A stretch of 64,000 nt of DNA from Dyadobacter sp. 676. Its GTDB lineage: Bacteria; Bacteroidota; Bacteroidia; Cytophagales; Spirosomataceae. The notes under the pieces were generated by a model. That model was given only the letters and a program-made list of their open reading frames with translations. It was not told where the DNA came from and did not search any database. The first letter of the stretch is position 1. Each line of letters opens with the position of its first letter. This document shows, piece after piece, positions 10,028 through 19,454 of this stretch. The translations under genes and the position numbers were made by a program. The stretch spans positions 6,617,001 to 6,681,000 of the forward strand of contig NZ_CP159289.1 in the NCBI RefSeq assembly GCF_040448675.1, given 5' to 3'.

Positions 10028-10402
10028 ATGAAAATACTGGTTGTCGACGACGAGGAAGACGTCAAATCGCTTTTTGAGCAGAAGTTCCGGCGGGAAATCC
10101 GGGCGGGACAGTTCGAATTTTCGTTCGCATTTTCGGGCGAAGAAGCGCTGGAATTCATGCAAAGTCACCCTTCGCAGGTGGTTATGATCCTGTCGGACAT
10201 TAATATGCCCGGAATGAGCGGTATCGAACTACTCAAACGCATCCGCGCCGAACATCCGTCGGCGCCGCCACAGGTGATGATGATTACCGCCTATGGCGAC
10301 GCCGCCAACCACGGCCAGGCCATGGAGCTTGGCGCCGACGATTTTTTGACGAAACCCGTCGATTTTAACGAACTGAAAGAGAAATTGCTCCATATCTTAT
10401 GA
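10028..10402 (+). CDS. Single-domain response regulator
   Basis: 124-residue CheY-like receiver with the acidic pair DDEED near residues 7-11, phospho-acceptor Asp57 in SDINMPG, the switch Thr in MITAYGD and the conserved Lys in LTKPVDF. There is no output domain, so it probably relays phosphate or acts by protein contact. It starts 17 bases after the kinase stop, and its stop overlaps the next start by four bases (ATGA), indicating one operon. Its sequence is closely similar to the receiver of the next gene ([14 protein letters not shown] against [14 protein letters not shown]), suggesting tandem duplication. Confidence 0.93.
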   Translation: MKILVVDDEEDVKSLFEQKFRREIRAGQFEFSFAFSGEEALEFMQSHPSQVVMILSDINMPGMSGIELLKRIRAEHPSAPPQVMMITAYGDAANHGQAMELGADDFLTKPVDFNELKEKLLHIL

Positions 10403-11445
10403 AAGCCAAAATACTCGTAGTGGACGATGAGGCCGATCTGCAATTGCTCATTAAGCAGAAGTTCAGGCGACAGATCCGCGAGCAGCAATACGAATTTATT
10501 TTCGCCGAAAATGGCCTGAGAGCGCTCGAAATGCTGGAAGAGCACCCGGACGTGGACATGGTACTGAGCGATATCAACATGCCTGAAATGGATGGCCTGA
10601 CACTGCTCGTACGGCTCGGCGAGCTGAGCCCCATTCTCAAATCGGTGATCGTTTCGGCCTATGGCGATATGGACAATATCCGCACGGCCATGAACCGCGG
10701 CGCATTCGACTTTCTCACCAAACCGATCGATTTCCGCGATCTGGAAGTGACGATGGAAAAAACGCTGCAATATGTGGCGCAGTTGAAAGAAACGCTCAGG
10801 GCGGTGCGGGAAAACGATATCCTGCGTATGTATGTGGATGCCTCGGTGCTCCAGTTCATGACGCAGGAAACGTTCGAGAAGTCGTTAATGACCAGTGAAA
10901 ACATCGAAGGAACGGTCGTTTTTATGGATATGTGCGGATTTACGGCCATTTCGGAGAAAGAGCAGCCCGACCGCGTGGTGAAGCTTATCAACAAGTATTT
11001 CGATGTCATGGTAAAGGAAATCATCGCCCAGGGCGGGCACGTCGACAAGTTTATGGGAGATGCCGTGATGGCCGTTTTCCGTGGCGATTACCATCTCGAC
11101 CGCGCCGTGGAGTCGTCACTAGCGGTCCGCAATCATATCAATGGATTCAAAGAAGAATTGTCCGATCAGTCGGGTTACTATCCCAAAGTTTCGATAGGCA
11201 TTAATTCGGGCGAAATGGTATCCGGAAACATCGGTTCGGCCGCATTGAAGCGGCTGGACTATACGGTGATCGGCGATGTCGTGAACGTTGCGCAACGTCT
11301 GCAATCGGTCGCCAGGCCCGGGCAGGTGGTGATACCGGAATCGGCCTATGAGAAGCTGAAAGAGGCATTTAAATGCAGTCTGGTAGGCGAAGTGAACCTT
11401 AAAAACAAGTCGAACCCGGTATTGATCTACGAAGTGCTCGAATAG
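10399..11445 (+). CDS. Response regulator with class III adenylate cyclase domain
   Basis: 348 residues: receiver (1-125, phospho-acceptor Asp58 in SDINMPE, Lys in LTKPIDF), linker, then a class III nucleotide cyclase (about 165-347). Catalytic residues appear complete: metal-binding Asp177 (FMDMCGFT) and Asp221 (KFMGDAVM), purine-selecting Lys217 and Asp287 (LDYTVIGD), and the transition-state pair Asn296 and Arg300 (NVAQR). Lys plus Asp is the ATP-type combination, so cAMP is the expected product. This links the upstream kinase to second-messenger synthesis. The HD-domain gene follows after two bases. Confidence 0.93.
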   Translation: MKAKILVVDDEADLQLLIKQKFRRQIREQQYEFIFAENGLRALEMLEEHPDVDMVLSDINMPEMDGLTLLVRLGELSPILKSVIVSAYGDMDNIRTAMNRGAFDFLTKPIDFRDLEVTMEKTLQYVAQLKETLRAVRENDILRMYVDASVLQFMTQETFEKSLMTSENIEGTVVFMDMCGFTAISEKEQPDRVVKLINKYFDVMVKEIIAQGGHVDKFMGDAVMAVFRGDYHLDRAVESSLAVRNHINGFKEELSDQSGYYPKVSIGINSGEMVSGNIGSAALKRLDYTVIGDVVNVAQRLQSVARPGQVVIPESAYEKLKEAFKCSLVGEVNLKNKSNPVLIYEVLE

Positions 11446-11447
11446 CC

Positions 11448-12035
11448 ATGCAAATCGAAAAGGCCGAAAAATACATTCTGGAAGAGCTCACAAACCGCCT
11501 CGATCCGACGCTGTTCTACCATGGCATTCACCACACAACCGACGTCGTGAACGCATCGGCGGAAATCGCGGCAATGGAGAATATCACAGCTGAAGAATCG
11601 TTGATGCTGCTGCGCACGGCGGCATTGTACCACGACAGCGGCTTCATGACTACCTACCAGGGGCATGAGGAGGCCGGTTGCGCACTCGTGCGCACGGTTT
11701 TACCCGGTTTCGGCTATAATGTAATGCAAATTGAAACGATATGCGGGATGATCATGGCTACGAAAATCCCGCAAAGTCCTAAAAGCGCCCTGGAAGCTAT
11801 TCTTTGCGACGCCGACCTGGATTACCTCGGCCGCGATGATTTCGAAAGCATTTCGGCCACATTATACGAGGAATTGAAGGTGCGCGACATGGTGGAAGAC
11901 ATTCCCGCATGGGATGCCGTGCAGGTAGGTTTCCTGGAAGCGCACAGTTACTGGACGGCTTCGGAGCGCAGCCGCCGTGACGCCTCCAAACAACGGCATC
12001 TCGAACGCCTCAAAAATACCGCCAGAGCCTTATAA
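11448..12035 (+). CDS. HD-domain phosphohydrolase
   Basis: 195-residue HD-superfamily protein. The metal-binding pattern is visible as FYHGIHHTTDVV (His), ALYHDSGF (the HD pair) and LCDADLDYLGRDDF (late Asp). HD proteins of this size hydrolyse phosphate esters of nucleotides or other metabolites; because it is the last gene of a kinase/receiver/cyclase operon, turnover of the cyclase product or of a related nucleotide is a reasonable guess but not shown. Its last codons overlap the convergent transporter-like gene: the stops share the palindrome TTATAA. Confidence 0.85.
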   Translation: MQIEKAEKYILEELTNRLDPTLFYHGIHHTTDVVNASAEIAAMENITAEESLMLLRTAALYHDSGFMTTYQGHEEAGCALVRTVLPGFGYNVMQIETICGMIMATKIPQSPKSALEAILCDADLDYLGRDDFESISATLYEELKVRDMVEDIPAWDAVQVGFLEAHSYWTASERSRRDASKQRHLERLKNTARAL

Positions 12036-15000
12036 CCGGCGCATTTTTTCGTTTTGCACACGGATGCGCTGGCACAGGATGCGCAGCACGTTGCGCAGGA
12101 TCTCGTCGCGCTCCTCCATGAGTTCAAAGAAATCCTCCTGATCGATGCGGAATACGAGGGTGTCGGTTTCGGCCACGGTGGTAGCCGAGCGCGGTTCGGT
12201 GTCGAGTAATGCGAGCTCCCCGAAAATTTCGCCCTTATCGAACAGTGCAAGCTGTTTCGGACCATCGTAAATGCCAACCTGGCCCGTGTAAATGATGTAC
12301 ATCGAATCGCCGAGGTCGCCTTTGGCAAATATCTCCTGGCCGTCGGCGTAAGTCACTTCCTTCATGATCGGTGCGATCGAGCTGAGGACATTCTCGGGGG
12401 TTTGGGCAAATAGCCGGGTGTTTTTAAGGACAATCACCCTTTCCATTTCGGAAATCTGCTGGGTCGGTTCGGCGTGTTTCATAGGGATTCGAAGCGAAAA
12501 TTGGAGGTCGGGGCGCCGGGCGAGCGCCATGTATTTTTCCTGCACCGCTTCCCGGACCAGCCGGGAACGATGACGGGCAAGTTTTTCGAGGCTGACCAGA
12601 TCGGTTTCGGTGGTGTCGCATCTGGCTGCGGCGAGCGCGATGGTCCAGGTCGTAAAGAAACGTTCTTCCTGCGACAGGATTATGGTAACCAGCGGCAACC
12701 CCGTGTCGGCATTGCCCATATACTGGCGGAGGGCATCGCGTTTGCGCTGGATGGAAATGTTTTCGAACAATGCGTGCAGCGAAGGGTACAGCATCCGGGG
12801 CAAGAGGCTTTCGATCAGTTCGAGCGAGTTGGCGCGCTTTTCCTTGCTCGCATGGCGGATACCTTTCCAGGCGCTCTGCACCGCTTCTTTGTCGTACTGC
12901 ATCATAAAGAGGTAAAACAATCGCTGAGCGGTCAGTTCGAGCTCGTATTCCAGTGCATTGTTCCAGGTTATATCGGTTTCCGAAGTGTCCATGCCGTTGA
13001 GCAACTGGCCGGCGTGAATGAGCTCTCTTTCTACAAATTCAGGGATAACTGTTTTATATTCAGCGATTAGTGTGTAATGACTCAGCGCTTTCAGTGCAGC
13101 AATATGGGTGGAACTATCAATATTTTCGATATGGAAGTTACTTTCCTTTCTTTTTATATGATCGGTATTTTCTGTATGAATCGAAAGTTTATGATGGTAA
13201 ATATTTTTAATAAGGTTAAAAAGTATTTGAAGTATAAATTCATGCCGACCTTTTTCAGCTGTTTTGATAAACGTTCTGATGCGGTCGCCGCCGGTATCTT
13301 GCTGTAACCATTCTTCGATAATGCGAATACCGAGGTCGCCGGAAGTGATCAGCGCGTGGATCGTGGACGGTGTCAGCGTGCCGGTAAGCACCAGGCGCAG
13401 GTCGCGAAGCAGGGTGGGGGAACCTACCCTGGCAGCCACTTCCAGCGCGTAATTGCGCACGCGTTGCGAGCCGTTGTTGATACAGCTCTTGACCAGGTTT
13501 TCGTAGGAATTGATGCCCGTCACTTTCAGGCAGTCGAGTGCCGCCAGCTGATCGTTTTCCTGCTCGGAGCCGAATAGCTTCTGCAACGTGCCGTGGATCA
13601 GCGGCAGCGCTTTTCCGGCTTCCCAGCAGCCGATAATGGTGCCTTTTACAATGTCCGGATCGCTGTGGGCGAGGAAGCTGGCGGTTTGTTCGGCGGATAA
13701 CCTTCCGTTGGCGCACGCCAGGCGTACAGCCAGCACCTGGCAGGCGGAGTCGGGCTCACTTTCAATGTATTGCGCAAACGAAGCCGGGAGTTCGGGTTTT
13801 TCAAGGGTAGCCAGCGTCTGCAATGTTTTCAGCCTGACTTGCACGAACGGGCTTTTCAGCAGCTCGGGCGCGTGTTTGCGAAAAAGCGAAACCTTATTCC
13901 GGGCCAGCCAGTCGATCGCATTCAGGACCTCTTCTTTCCGGTCGCTTCGCAGGTTTTCTGTAATAATCGGCAATGCTTCCGCAGGGGAGGGCATTTCGCC
14001 GCTGCGGATGAACCGCTTGCTGATCGCTGATTTGAGCTCCTGCATGTAGTGGCGGTAGGCTTTCCGGAACACCACCAATGCGCCCAGCGCGAAAAGCAGC
14101 GACAGGTCGAATGTGAGGCTGATATCGCTCCAATGCTGCGTGTAAATCACCCAGAGCATTGCACCGGCAATGAGCATTCCCAGCGGCTCAAAAAGCCCTT
14201 TGGCCAGCGTATGGCCTTTCAAACGGGTTTTCGTGGAAAGCGGTTGGAACAAAACCAGAAATACCGGGTCGAAAATGGTGCGCCGCACGAGTTCGAAAAG
14301 CAGATAGGCAACGCAGTAGTAAACCAGCAGCGAAGGTTCGTCCTTACGGAAATAGGATGAAACCAGCAAACCGAGCGAAATGGCGATCGTCGTCAGCGGC
14401 AGCAGGTACAATGTGAGTTTGATGCCGAAGCGCTCCACGGTTTTGCCCGAAAAGAGCATTTTTACAAATGTGGAGATCACATAAGTGGCAGTCAGCAGCG
14501 AACCAACGAAGAAGATCACATCGTGCTGGCTATGGAATTTGTATTTGACATTTACGAAGAAATGATACTCGATCCACGTGGCGGTTGCCGCAATGGCGAC
14601 CATTCCGATGCAAAGCGAAGTGAGCAGCTTGTTACCGCCGAAATATTTCCGGATAATGCGGGAGTCCGATTCCGTGTGGCGCGTGCGGGTGTGGTGCGGG
14701 TTAGGAATGTCGGTGTGGCGGAAGGTCAGTAGCTGCGTGTAGAACGCCAATGCGAAGAAAACCAGTGAGATAGCGAGCAAAATAGCAAGCACCGACGGCG
14801 AATGGATCAGCACGGCCAGTACGGCGCCCAATGCTTTCGCCGGCATATCACCCGAGCCGATAACGCTGAAAAGCCTCTTGCTTTGCCGTACATCGAAAAC
14901 CAGCGCGGATAAACCCCAGAATTCCAGGTTAACGAGCAGGTAAATGATCCGGTAACCCACCATTACCGCAATGGCGGTAGCCACACCATGTCCGACCAGC

Positions 15001-15302
15001 AACAGCCCCATAACCACCAGCACCATAAACAGCGACGATAACATCGTGCCGAGGCTCAGCTTTTTCAGTAAAAGATGGTGTTCGAAGTACTCGTAGATCT
15101 TCCCCGAGACCATTACGGCAAGCGCGGCGGCAATGTAAGCGAGGGGCAGCGAGTACTCCGGGTGGTTTTCGAGCAGGAGCACATTGGCCGAAACATACAC
15201 CAGCGTAGTACCGACGTTCGTAAAGAAATTATGGAAAAAGAAAAGGATCGTTTGTGGGTTGATGGACTTCGTGAAGCGGTTTTGGCTTAGAAATGGGATC
15301 AT
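12030..15302 (-). CDS. MFS/nucleotide-transporter-like membrane protein with HEAT repeats and C-terminal cAMP-binding domain
   Basis: About 1090 residues from ATG 15302 (MIPFLSQNRFTKS); a GTG at 15341 would add 13 residues and is less likely. Residues 1-420 hold roughly 10-12 hydrophobic helices resembling ATP/ADP translocase or MFS proteins. A long soluble middle (about 440-930) has HEAT-like helical repeats (LLKSPFVQVRLKTLQTLATLEKP, RLVREAVQEKYMAL). The last 140 residues are a cyclic-nucleotide-binding domain (FAKGDLGDSMYIIYTGQVGIYDG, then phosphate cassette FGELALLDTEPRSATTV with the Arg that contacts cyclic phosphate). Such multi-domain proteins exist in Bacteroidota, but their substrate is unknown. 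It faces the adenylate cyclase operon, so a cAMP-controlled activity is a good hypothesis. Confidence 0.85.
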   Translation of the reverse strand: MIPFLSQNRFTKSINPQTILFFFHNFFTNVGTTLVYVSANVLLLENHPEYSLPLAYIAAALAVMVSGKIYEYFEHHLLLKKLSLGTMLSSLFMVLVVMGLLLVGHGVATAIAVMVGYRIIYLLVNLEFWGLSALVFDVRQSKRLFSVIGSGDMPAKALGAVLAVLIHSPSVLAILLAISLVFFALAFYTQLLTFRHTDIPNPHHTRTRHTESDSRIIRKYFGGNKLLTSLCIGMVAIAATATWIEYHFFVNVKYKFHSQHDVIFFVGSLLTATYVISTFVKMLFSGKTVERFGIKLTLYLLPLTTIAISLGLLVSSYFRKDEPSLLVYYCVAYLLFELVRRTIFDPVFLVLFQPLSTKTRLKGHTLAKGLFEPLGMLIAGAMLWVIYTQHWSDISLTFDLSLLFALGALVVFRKAYRHYMQELKSAISKRFIRSGEMPSPAEALPIITENLRSDRKEEVLNAIDWLARNKVSLFRKHAPELLKSPFVQVRLKTLQTLATLEKPELPASFAQYIESEPDSACQVLAVRLACANGRLSAEQTASFLAHSDPDIVKGTIIGCWEAGKALPLIHGTLQKLFGSEQENDQLAALDCLKVTGINSYENLVKSCINNGSQRVRNYALEVAARVGSPTLLRDLRLVLTGTLTPSTIHALITSGDLGIRIIEEWLQQDTGGDRIRTFIKTAEKGRHEFILQILFNLIKNIYHHKLSIHTENTDHIKRKESNFHIENIDSSTHIAALKALSHYTLIAEYKTVIPEFVERELIHAGQLLNGMDTSETDITWNNALEYELELTAQRLFYLFMMQYDKEAVQSAWKGIRHASKEKRANSLELIESLLPRMLYPSLHALFENISIQRKRDALRQYMGNADTGLPLVTIILSQEERFFTTWTIALAAARCDTTETDLVSLEKLARHRSRLVREAVQEKYMALARRPDLQFSLRIPMKHAEPTQQISEMERVIVLKNTRLFAQTPENVLSSIAPIMKEVTYADGQEIFAKGDLGDSMYIIYTGQVGIYDGPKQLALFDKGEIFGELALLDTEPRSATTVAETDTLVFRIDQEDFFELMEERDEILRNVLRILCQRIRVQNEKMRRL

Positions 15303-15407
15303 AGAATTGGAATGCTGGCGTCGCTCCTGTAAAATAAACACTTATTATTCCTTTTAAAAACCCCTTTGGGCGACTTTCCGGCTTTTGAAAAACCGGAAAG
15401 CCTGATC

Positions 15408-17693
15408 TCAGCACCGTATAATGAGAACGGACGGCGAATTGGAAAGCCATACGCTGTGGGATTCCACGGCCTTTTTCCAGCTCTGGAGGCTGATCACCAT
15501 CAGGTCCATCCCTTGCAGGAAGTCTTTTTCCAATACATTTTCATAAAGCAGCGCGACATTTTCAGGCGATTGTTCCTGTAACGCCTTCAATGCGTCCCCG
15601 ATTTCGGAATGCCTGCTGACGGCCTGCGACGGGTCCATAACCGTTATATGCAAATCGCTCACGGCGGCCAGCCGTTCGGCGAATGGGAGCAGGGATTTAT
15701 CCTCGGGCGCAAAAAGCGGCATGAACACATTGTTGATCTGTTCGAGGTTTTTTTCGATCAGGATGCCCACGGGAATTTTGACGGACTTGACGATGTGCGC
15801 GGTACGTTCGTCGAAAACGTCGGTATGAAAGAGCTTTTCTTTACCGGTAATGGTATCGATAAGACGCTCGCGGCTCACGAAACGTGAAGTAAAACCCAAT
15901 ATTTTCCCCAGAAACGTACCCTCGAAAACCGAGCGACCTATCCCGATCACGAGCATATCGAACTCGCCGTCGTTGGCAGTCTCGATAATGTCGTGTTCGA
16001 TATTTTGCGATGGTTTGAAAAGAGAAGTGAACGGGGTATTCCGCGCATTGGCTTCCTCGTTAATGGGCCGGAACGTTTCATATTGGTATTCTTCGGTATT
16101 GACCTGGCTGAGATAACTGCTCGGTGAGAGGTGCAATGCGGTAATATGCTGTTCGCCGGCCTCGCGGTCGGGATGTTGCCCGGCGATGAGCTTGCTCGAA
16201 ACGCGCAGCATTTTGCGTCCGCCCTGGGGGCTTGCGAATGCGATCAGAATGGAAAAGCGAGACGGTGTGTGTACCGGGTGGAGGTCTTCCCACCTGGGTG
16301 ACGGGAAGAACTTGTCGATCAGGTCGAGTGCGGGGCCTGTCATGCAGGTAGTGGCGAGCGCCATTATGACCATCATGGTAAATATTTCAGGGGAAAGCAC
16401 GCCAATGTCGTAGCCGATGTTGAGCACCACCAGCTCCACGAGCCCGCGCGTGTTCATGAGCGAGCCGATAATAAGGCTGTCGCGCCACGACTGTTTGACA
16501 AACAATGCAGCAAGGGTGCTTCCGAAGAACTTGCCGATCACCGCTGCCGCGATGATGAGCCCAGTGACAAACCACAGGTGCGGATCGTTCAGCAGGCCTA
16601 TTTGTGTTCTTAAACCGGTGAAAACGAAGAATAGCGGCAACAACAGCACCAGCGAAACGTCTTCTACCTTTTCGATGAAAATATTGCGGAAGCGCTGGTT
16701 CGCGGGCATAACCACACCTGCCATAAACGCGCCGAAAAGGGCGTGGATACCGATCACCTCCGTGCAGTAGGCGGAACACAGCAGCATGACGAAAAAAAGC
16801 GCGACTACCGGCTTGGTAAGCCCCTCGCGGTAGGCGTAATGGTCACCGATGCGTTTCAGGACCGGCTTCACCACTTGCAGCATCACCAGCACATAGCCGG
16901 CCGACAGCAAAATGGTATAAATGGCGCTCACGAATTCCCCGGCTTTCACGATCGCAATCACCGCCGCAAGGATACACCATGCCGTAACGTCGTCGGTGGC
17001 CGCACAGGTGATTACCATCATGCCCAGGCGCGTGCGGGAGAGCCCGCGCTCCTGCACGATGCGTGCGAGGACGGGGAATGCCGTAATACTCAATGCAATG
17101 CCTGTAAACAGCGCGAACGACAGGAAGCTGATGCCTTCCGGCGCAAAGTCGGTATACATGTACAAAGCCAGCGCCACGCCAAGGGCAAACGGAAGGATAA
17201 TGCTGGCGTGACTGATGACAATCGCCTCCTGCGCCTTGGTTTTCAGTACTTTCAGATCCAGTTCCATGCCGATAATGAACATGAAAAGGATAAGCCCTAC
17301 CTGGCTGAGAAACTGCAAGTTGCTGAGCGAAGTTTTAGGGAATATAAATGAAGAAACTTCCGGATAGAACATTCCCAGCACCGAAGGCCCCAGGAAAATC
17401 CCGGCGGCAATTTCACCGATCACGGTTGGCTGGCCGATCGCTTTGCAGACCCAGCCGAACAGCCGGGCAACGATGATAATGGTGACGATTTGGGCGAGGA
17501 GCGTGGCGAGCGGGTGGGTGAGATTGTGCCCGAAGGTTTCTGTGAATTGCTCCCAGGAGGAGATGGTTTGCGCTTTTTGGGTGATCTGGCCGGCTTTTTC
17601 GAGGAAAGTGCCCTGTCGGATAAAGAAGTAAAGCAGGGCTGCGAAAATTCCGATGGTAATGCAGTAAAAGAGTACGTTGCGAATATTCTTCAT
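15408..17693 (-). CDS. CPA2-family cation/proton antiporter with C-terminal stress-protein-like domain
   Basis: About 761 residues from ATG 17693. After a first helix and a periplasmic stretch, the segment from about residue 60 to 450 is a Na+/H+ exchanger domain: GQPTVIGEIAAGIFLGPSVLG, LFMFIIGMELDL, and the ion-binding CAATDDVTAW motif with paired Asp. The C-terminal 290 residues contain two weak universal-stress-protein-like units (RFSILIAFASPQGG; DMLVIGIGRSVFEGTFLG), the arrangement of plant CHX-like antiporters. No KTN/RCK NAD-binding domain is seen. It lies 105 bases downstream of the start of the CNBD protein and on the same strand, transcribed toward the enolase locus. Confidence 0.9.
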   Translation of the reverse strand: MKNIRNVLFYCITIGIFAALLYFFIRQGTFLEKAGQITQKAQTISSWEQFTETFGHNLTHPLATLLAQIVTIIIVARLFGWVCKAIGQPTVIGEIAAGIFLGPSVLGMFYPEVSSFIFPKTSLSNLQFLSQVGLILFMFIIGMELDLKVLKTKAQEAIVISHASIILPFALGVALALYMYTDFAPEGISFLSFALFTGIALSITAFPVLARIVQERGLSRTRLGMMVITCAATDDVTAWCILAAVIAIVKAGEFVSAIYTILLSAGYVLVMLQVVKPVLKRIGDHYAYREGLTKPVVALFFVMLLCSAYCTEVIGIHALFGAFMAGVVMPANQRFRNIFIEKVEDVSLVLLLPLFFVFTGLRTQIGLLNDPHLWFVTGLIIAAAVIGKFFGSTLAALFVKQSWRDSLIIGSLMNTRGLVELVVLNIGYDIGVLSPEIFTMMVIMALATTCMTGPALDLIDKFFPSPRWEDLHPVHTPSRFSILIAFASPQGGRKMLRVSSKLIAGQHPDREAGEQHITALHLSPSSYLSQVNTEEYQYETFRPINEEANARNTPFTSLFKPSQNIEHDIIETANDGEFDMLVIGIGRSVFEGTFLGKILGFTSRFVSRERLIDTITGKEKLFHTDVFDERTAHIVKSVKIPVGILIEKNLEQINNVFMPLFAPEDKSLLPFAERLAAVSDLHITVMDPSQAVSRHSEIGDALKALQEQSPENVALLYENVLEKDFLQGMDLMVISLQSWKKAVESHSVWLSNSPSVLIIRC

Positions 17694-17777
17694 CAGTACA
17701 TATGAGAGTGAAGAGCGCAAAATACTGAATTAAGCCGAAAGTTGGTAGGACTTCGCGCCCTACCAACTCTCAGACAG

Positions 17778-19262
17778 CTAGCTCCACAGCCGGTCGTGCG
17801 AACGTTTTTCGTTCCAGTCGGGCGTTGGCGCAAAGAAGGATTTGTCCTTCGGATGCAGGTGTTTTTTAACCTCTTCTTCGTTCAGCTCGATGCCCAGGCC
17901 GGGTGCTTCGAGGGGCACCGGCGCGTAGCCTTTGTCGATCAGCTTACGGCCGTCGGTGGTTTTTACAAGGCTTTCCCACCATGGCACGTCCACCGAGTGG
18001 TGTTCCAGTGCCAGGAAGTTTTGCGTGGCGGCGGCGCAATGCACGTTGGCCATAAAGCTCACCGGCGTACCCGCAAAGTGCATCGCCATCGCAATGCCGT
18101 GATCTTCGGCATAATCGCCGATGCGTTTGGTTTCCAGCAACCCGCCCGACGACGCCAGGTCGGGATGCACGATATCCACCGCGCGCTGTTCGATCAATGC
18201 TTTGAAGCCCTCTTTGAGGTAAATATCCTCGCCGGTAAGCGTGGGAGTTTCCAATGCGTCGGAAATGGTTTTCCATTGATCGGTGTATTCCCAGGGAACC
18301 ATGTCTTCGAGCCATGCGAGGCGGTATTTGTCGAGCGCCTTGCCGAGCCGGATACCGTTGTTGAGGTCAAAATGACCGTAGTGATCGGACGACAGCGGTA
18401 TTTCGTAACCTACCACGCTACGCACGTCCTCTACTACTTTGGCCATTTCTTCGAGCCCTTTCGGGGTGATCTGGATCGCCGTGAACGGGTGTTTGGTATT
18501 GGCATACGAATGGTAATCGCCCGCCCATTGCGAGAAACCGCCGCCCCAGAACTTGTTGTTCACGACGGCGTTCTCGCTGTTGCGGAGCATACCGATCGAA
18601 ATATCCATTTTCAGCCAGGTATAGCCCTGGTCCTGCGTACGGAATTTGATTTTTTGCTTGAACTCGTTTATGTCGTTAGACTCCGGCGTATCCGCATACA
18701 AACGAACTTTATCGCGGTAACGTCCTCCCAATAGCTGCCAGCAAGGCACGCCGTACGCTTTGCCGCAGAGGTCCCAGAGGGCCATTTCGACCCCGCAGAC
18801 ACCGCCCGCCTGGCGGCCGTGGTAACCGAACTGTTTAATGGATTTGAACAACTGCTCCACATTACACGGGTTTTGTCCCAGCAAATGACTTTTCAGGAAC
18901 AACGCGTAACGCTCGTCTGCGCCGTCACGCACTTCCCCGAGCCCGTAAATGCCCTGGTTGGTGTCGATGCGGATAATCGGCGTGCGGCCTACATTTTGCA
19001 CGATACAATAGCGCAAATCGGTAATTTTTAATTCCGAAGGCTTCGAGGCGCGGCTCACCTTCGAAGTAGCCTGCGCAATGGTATCCTCGGTGGACATCGA
19101 CATAAAGCCCCCTAAGGCAATGCCCCCCACGGCCGTTTTACGCAAAAAATTACGACGGCTATCCCTGGTAGCAGGGTTGGCAATTTCCGCCGCAACGGCA
19201 GCTTTTTCAGCCTGTTCAACTTGTTTATTGGACTCGATGATTTGTTTCAGGATGTTTTTCAT
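17778..19262 (-). CDS. Tat-exported enolase-superfamily dehydratase (mandelate racemase/RspA-ManD type)
   Basis: 494 residues. A twin-arginine signal (SRRNFLRKTAVGGIALGG, Arg36-Arg37) follows an unusually long hydrophilic leader, so the enzyme is probably folded in the cytoplasm and exported. The barrel shows the acid-sugar dehydratase pattern: WLKMDIS (Lys strand), SSDHYGHFD (metal Asp with His), WLEDMVPWEY and TGEDIYL (metal Glu pair), HPDLASSGGLLE, and MAMHFAGTPV (catalytic His). This matches D-mannonate/D-galactonate-like members that remove water from sugar acids to 2-keto-3-deoxy acids. It is the last gene of the sigma/FecR/SusCD/RraA run on the minus strand. Exact substrate unknown. 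Confidence 0.87.
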   Translation of the reverse strand: MKNILKQIIESNKQVEQAEKAAVAAEIANPATRDSRRNFLRKTAVGGIALGGFMSMSTEDTIAQATSKVSRASKPSELKITDLRYCIVQNVGRTPIIRIDTNQGIYGLGEVRDGADERYALFLKSHLLGQNPCNVEQLFKSIKQFGYHGRQAGGVCGVEMALWDLCGKAYGVPCWQLLGGRYRDKVRLYADTPESNDINEFKQKIKFRTQDQGYTWLKMDISIGMLRNSENAVVNNKFWGGGFSQWAGDYHSYANTKHPFTAIQITPKGLEEMAKVVEDVRSVVGYEIPLSSDHYGHFDLNNGIRLGKALDKYRLAWLEDMVPWEYTDQWKTISDALETPTLTGEDIYLKEGFKALIEQRAVDIVHPDLASSGGLLETKRIGDYAEDHGIAMAMHFAGTPVSFMANVHCAAATQNFLALEHHSVDVPWWESLVKTTDGRKLIDKGYAPVPLEAPGLGIELNEEEVKKHLHPKDKSFFAPTPDWNEKRSHDRLWS

Positions 19263-19280
19263 TGGTTGTTGTGTTTACTT

Positions 19281-19454
19281 CGGCTGTCGGCTGTCGTACT
19301 TCGGCTTATTTTTTGTCGAATTTCGAACGCAAAGCCGGTAGCGGCGGCTGACAGGGCCGGGATTACTATTTTTTTAATTTTACTTTGGTTGTGGAACCTG
19401 GATTATCGGGTTTGCCCTCTTTTTCGACAGCCGACAGCCGACAGCCGACAGCCG
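19281..19454. repeat. GACAGCC heptamer array and inverted copy
   Basis: 19425-19454 is about four tandem copies of GACAGCC, ending at the RraA-family stop codon. The complementary heptamer (GGCTGTC, two copies) lies at 19281-19296, just before the dehydratase start. Together they can form a stem across the 192-base gap between the two genes, which may attenuate or stabilise the downstream transcript. Confidence 0.7.
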
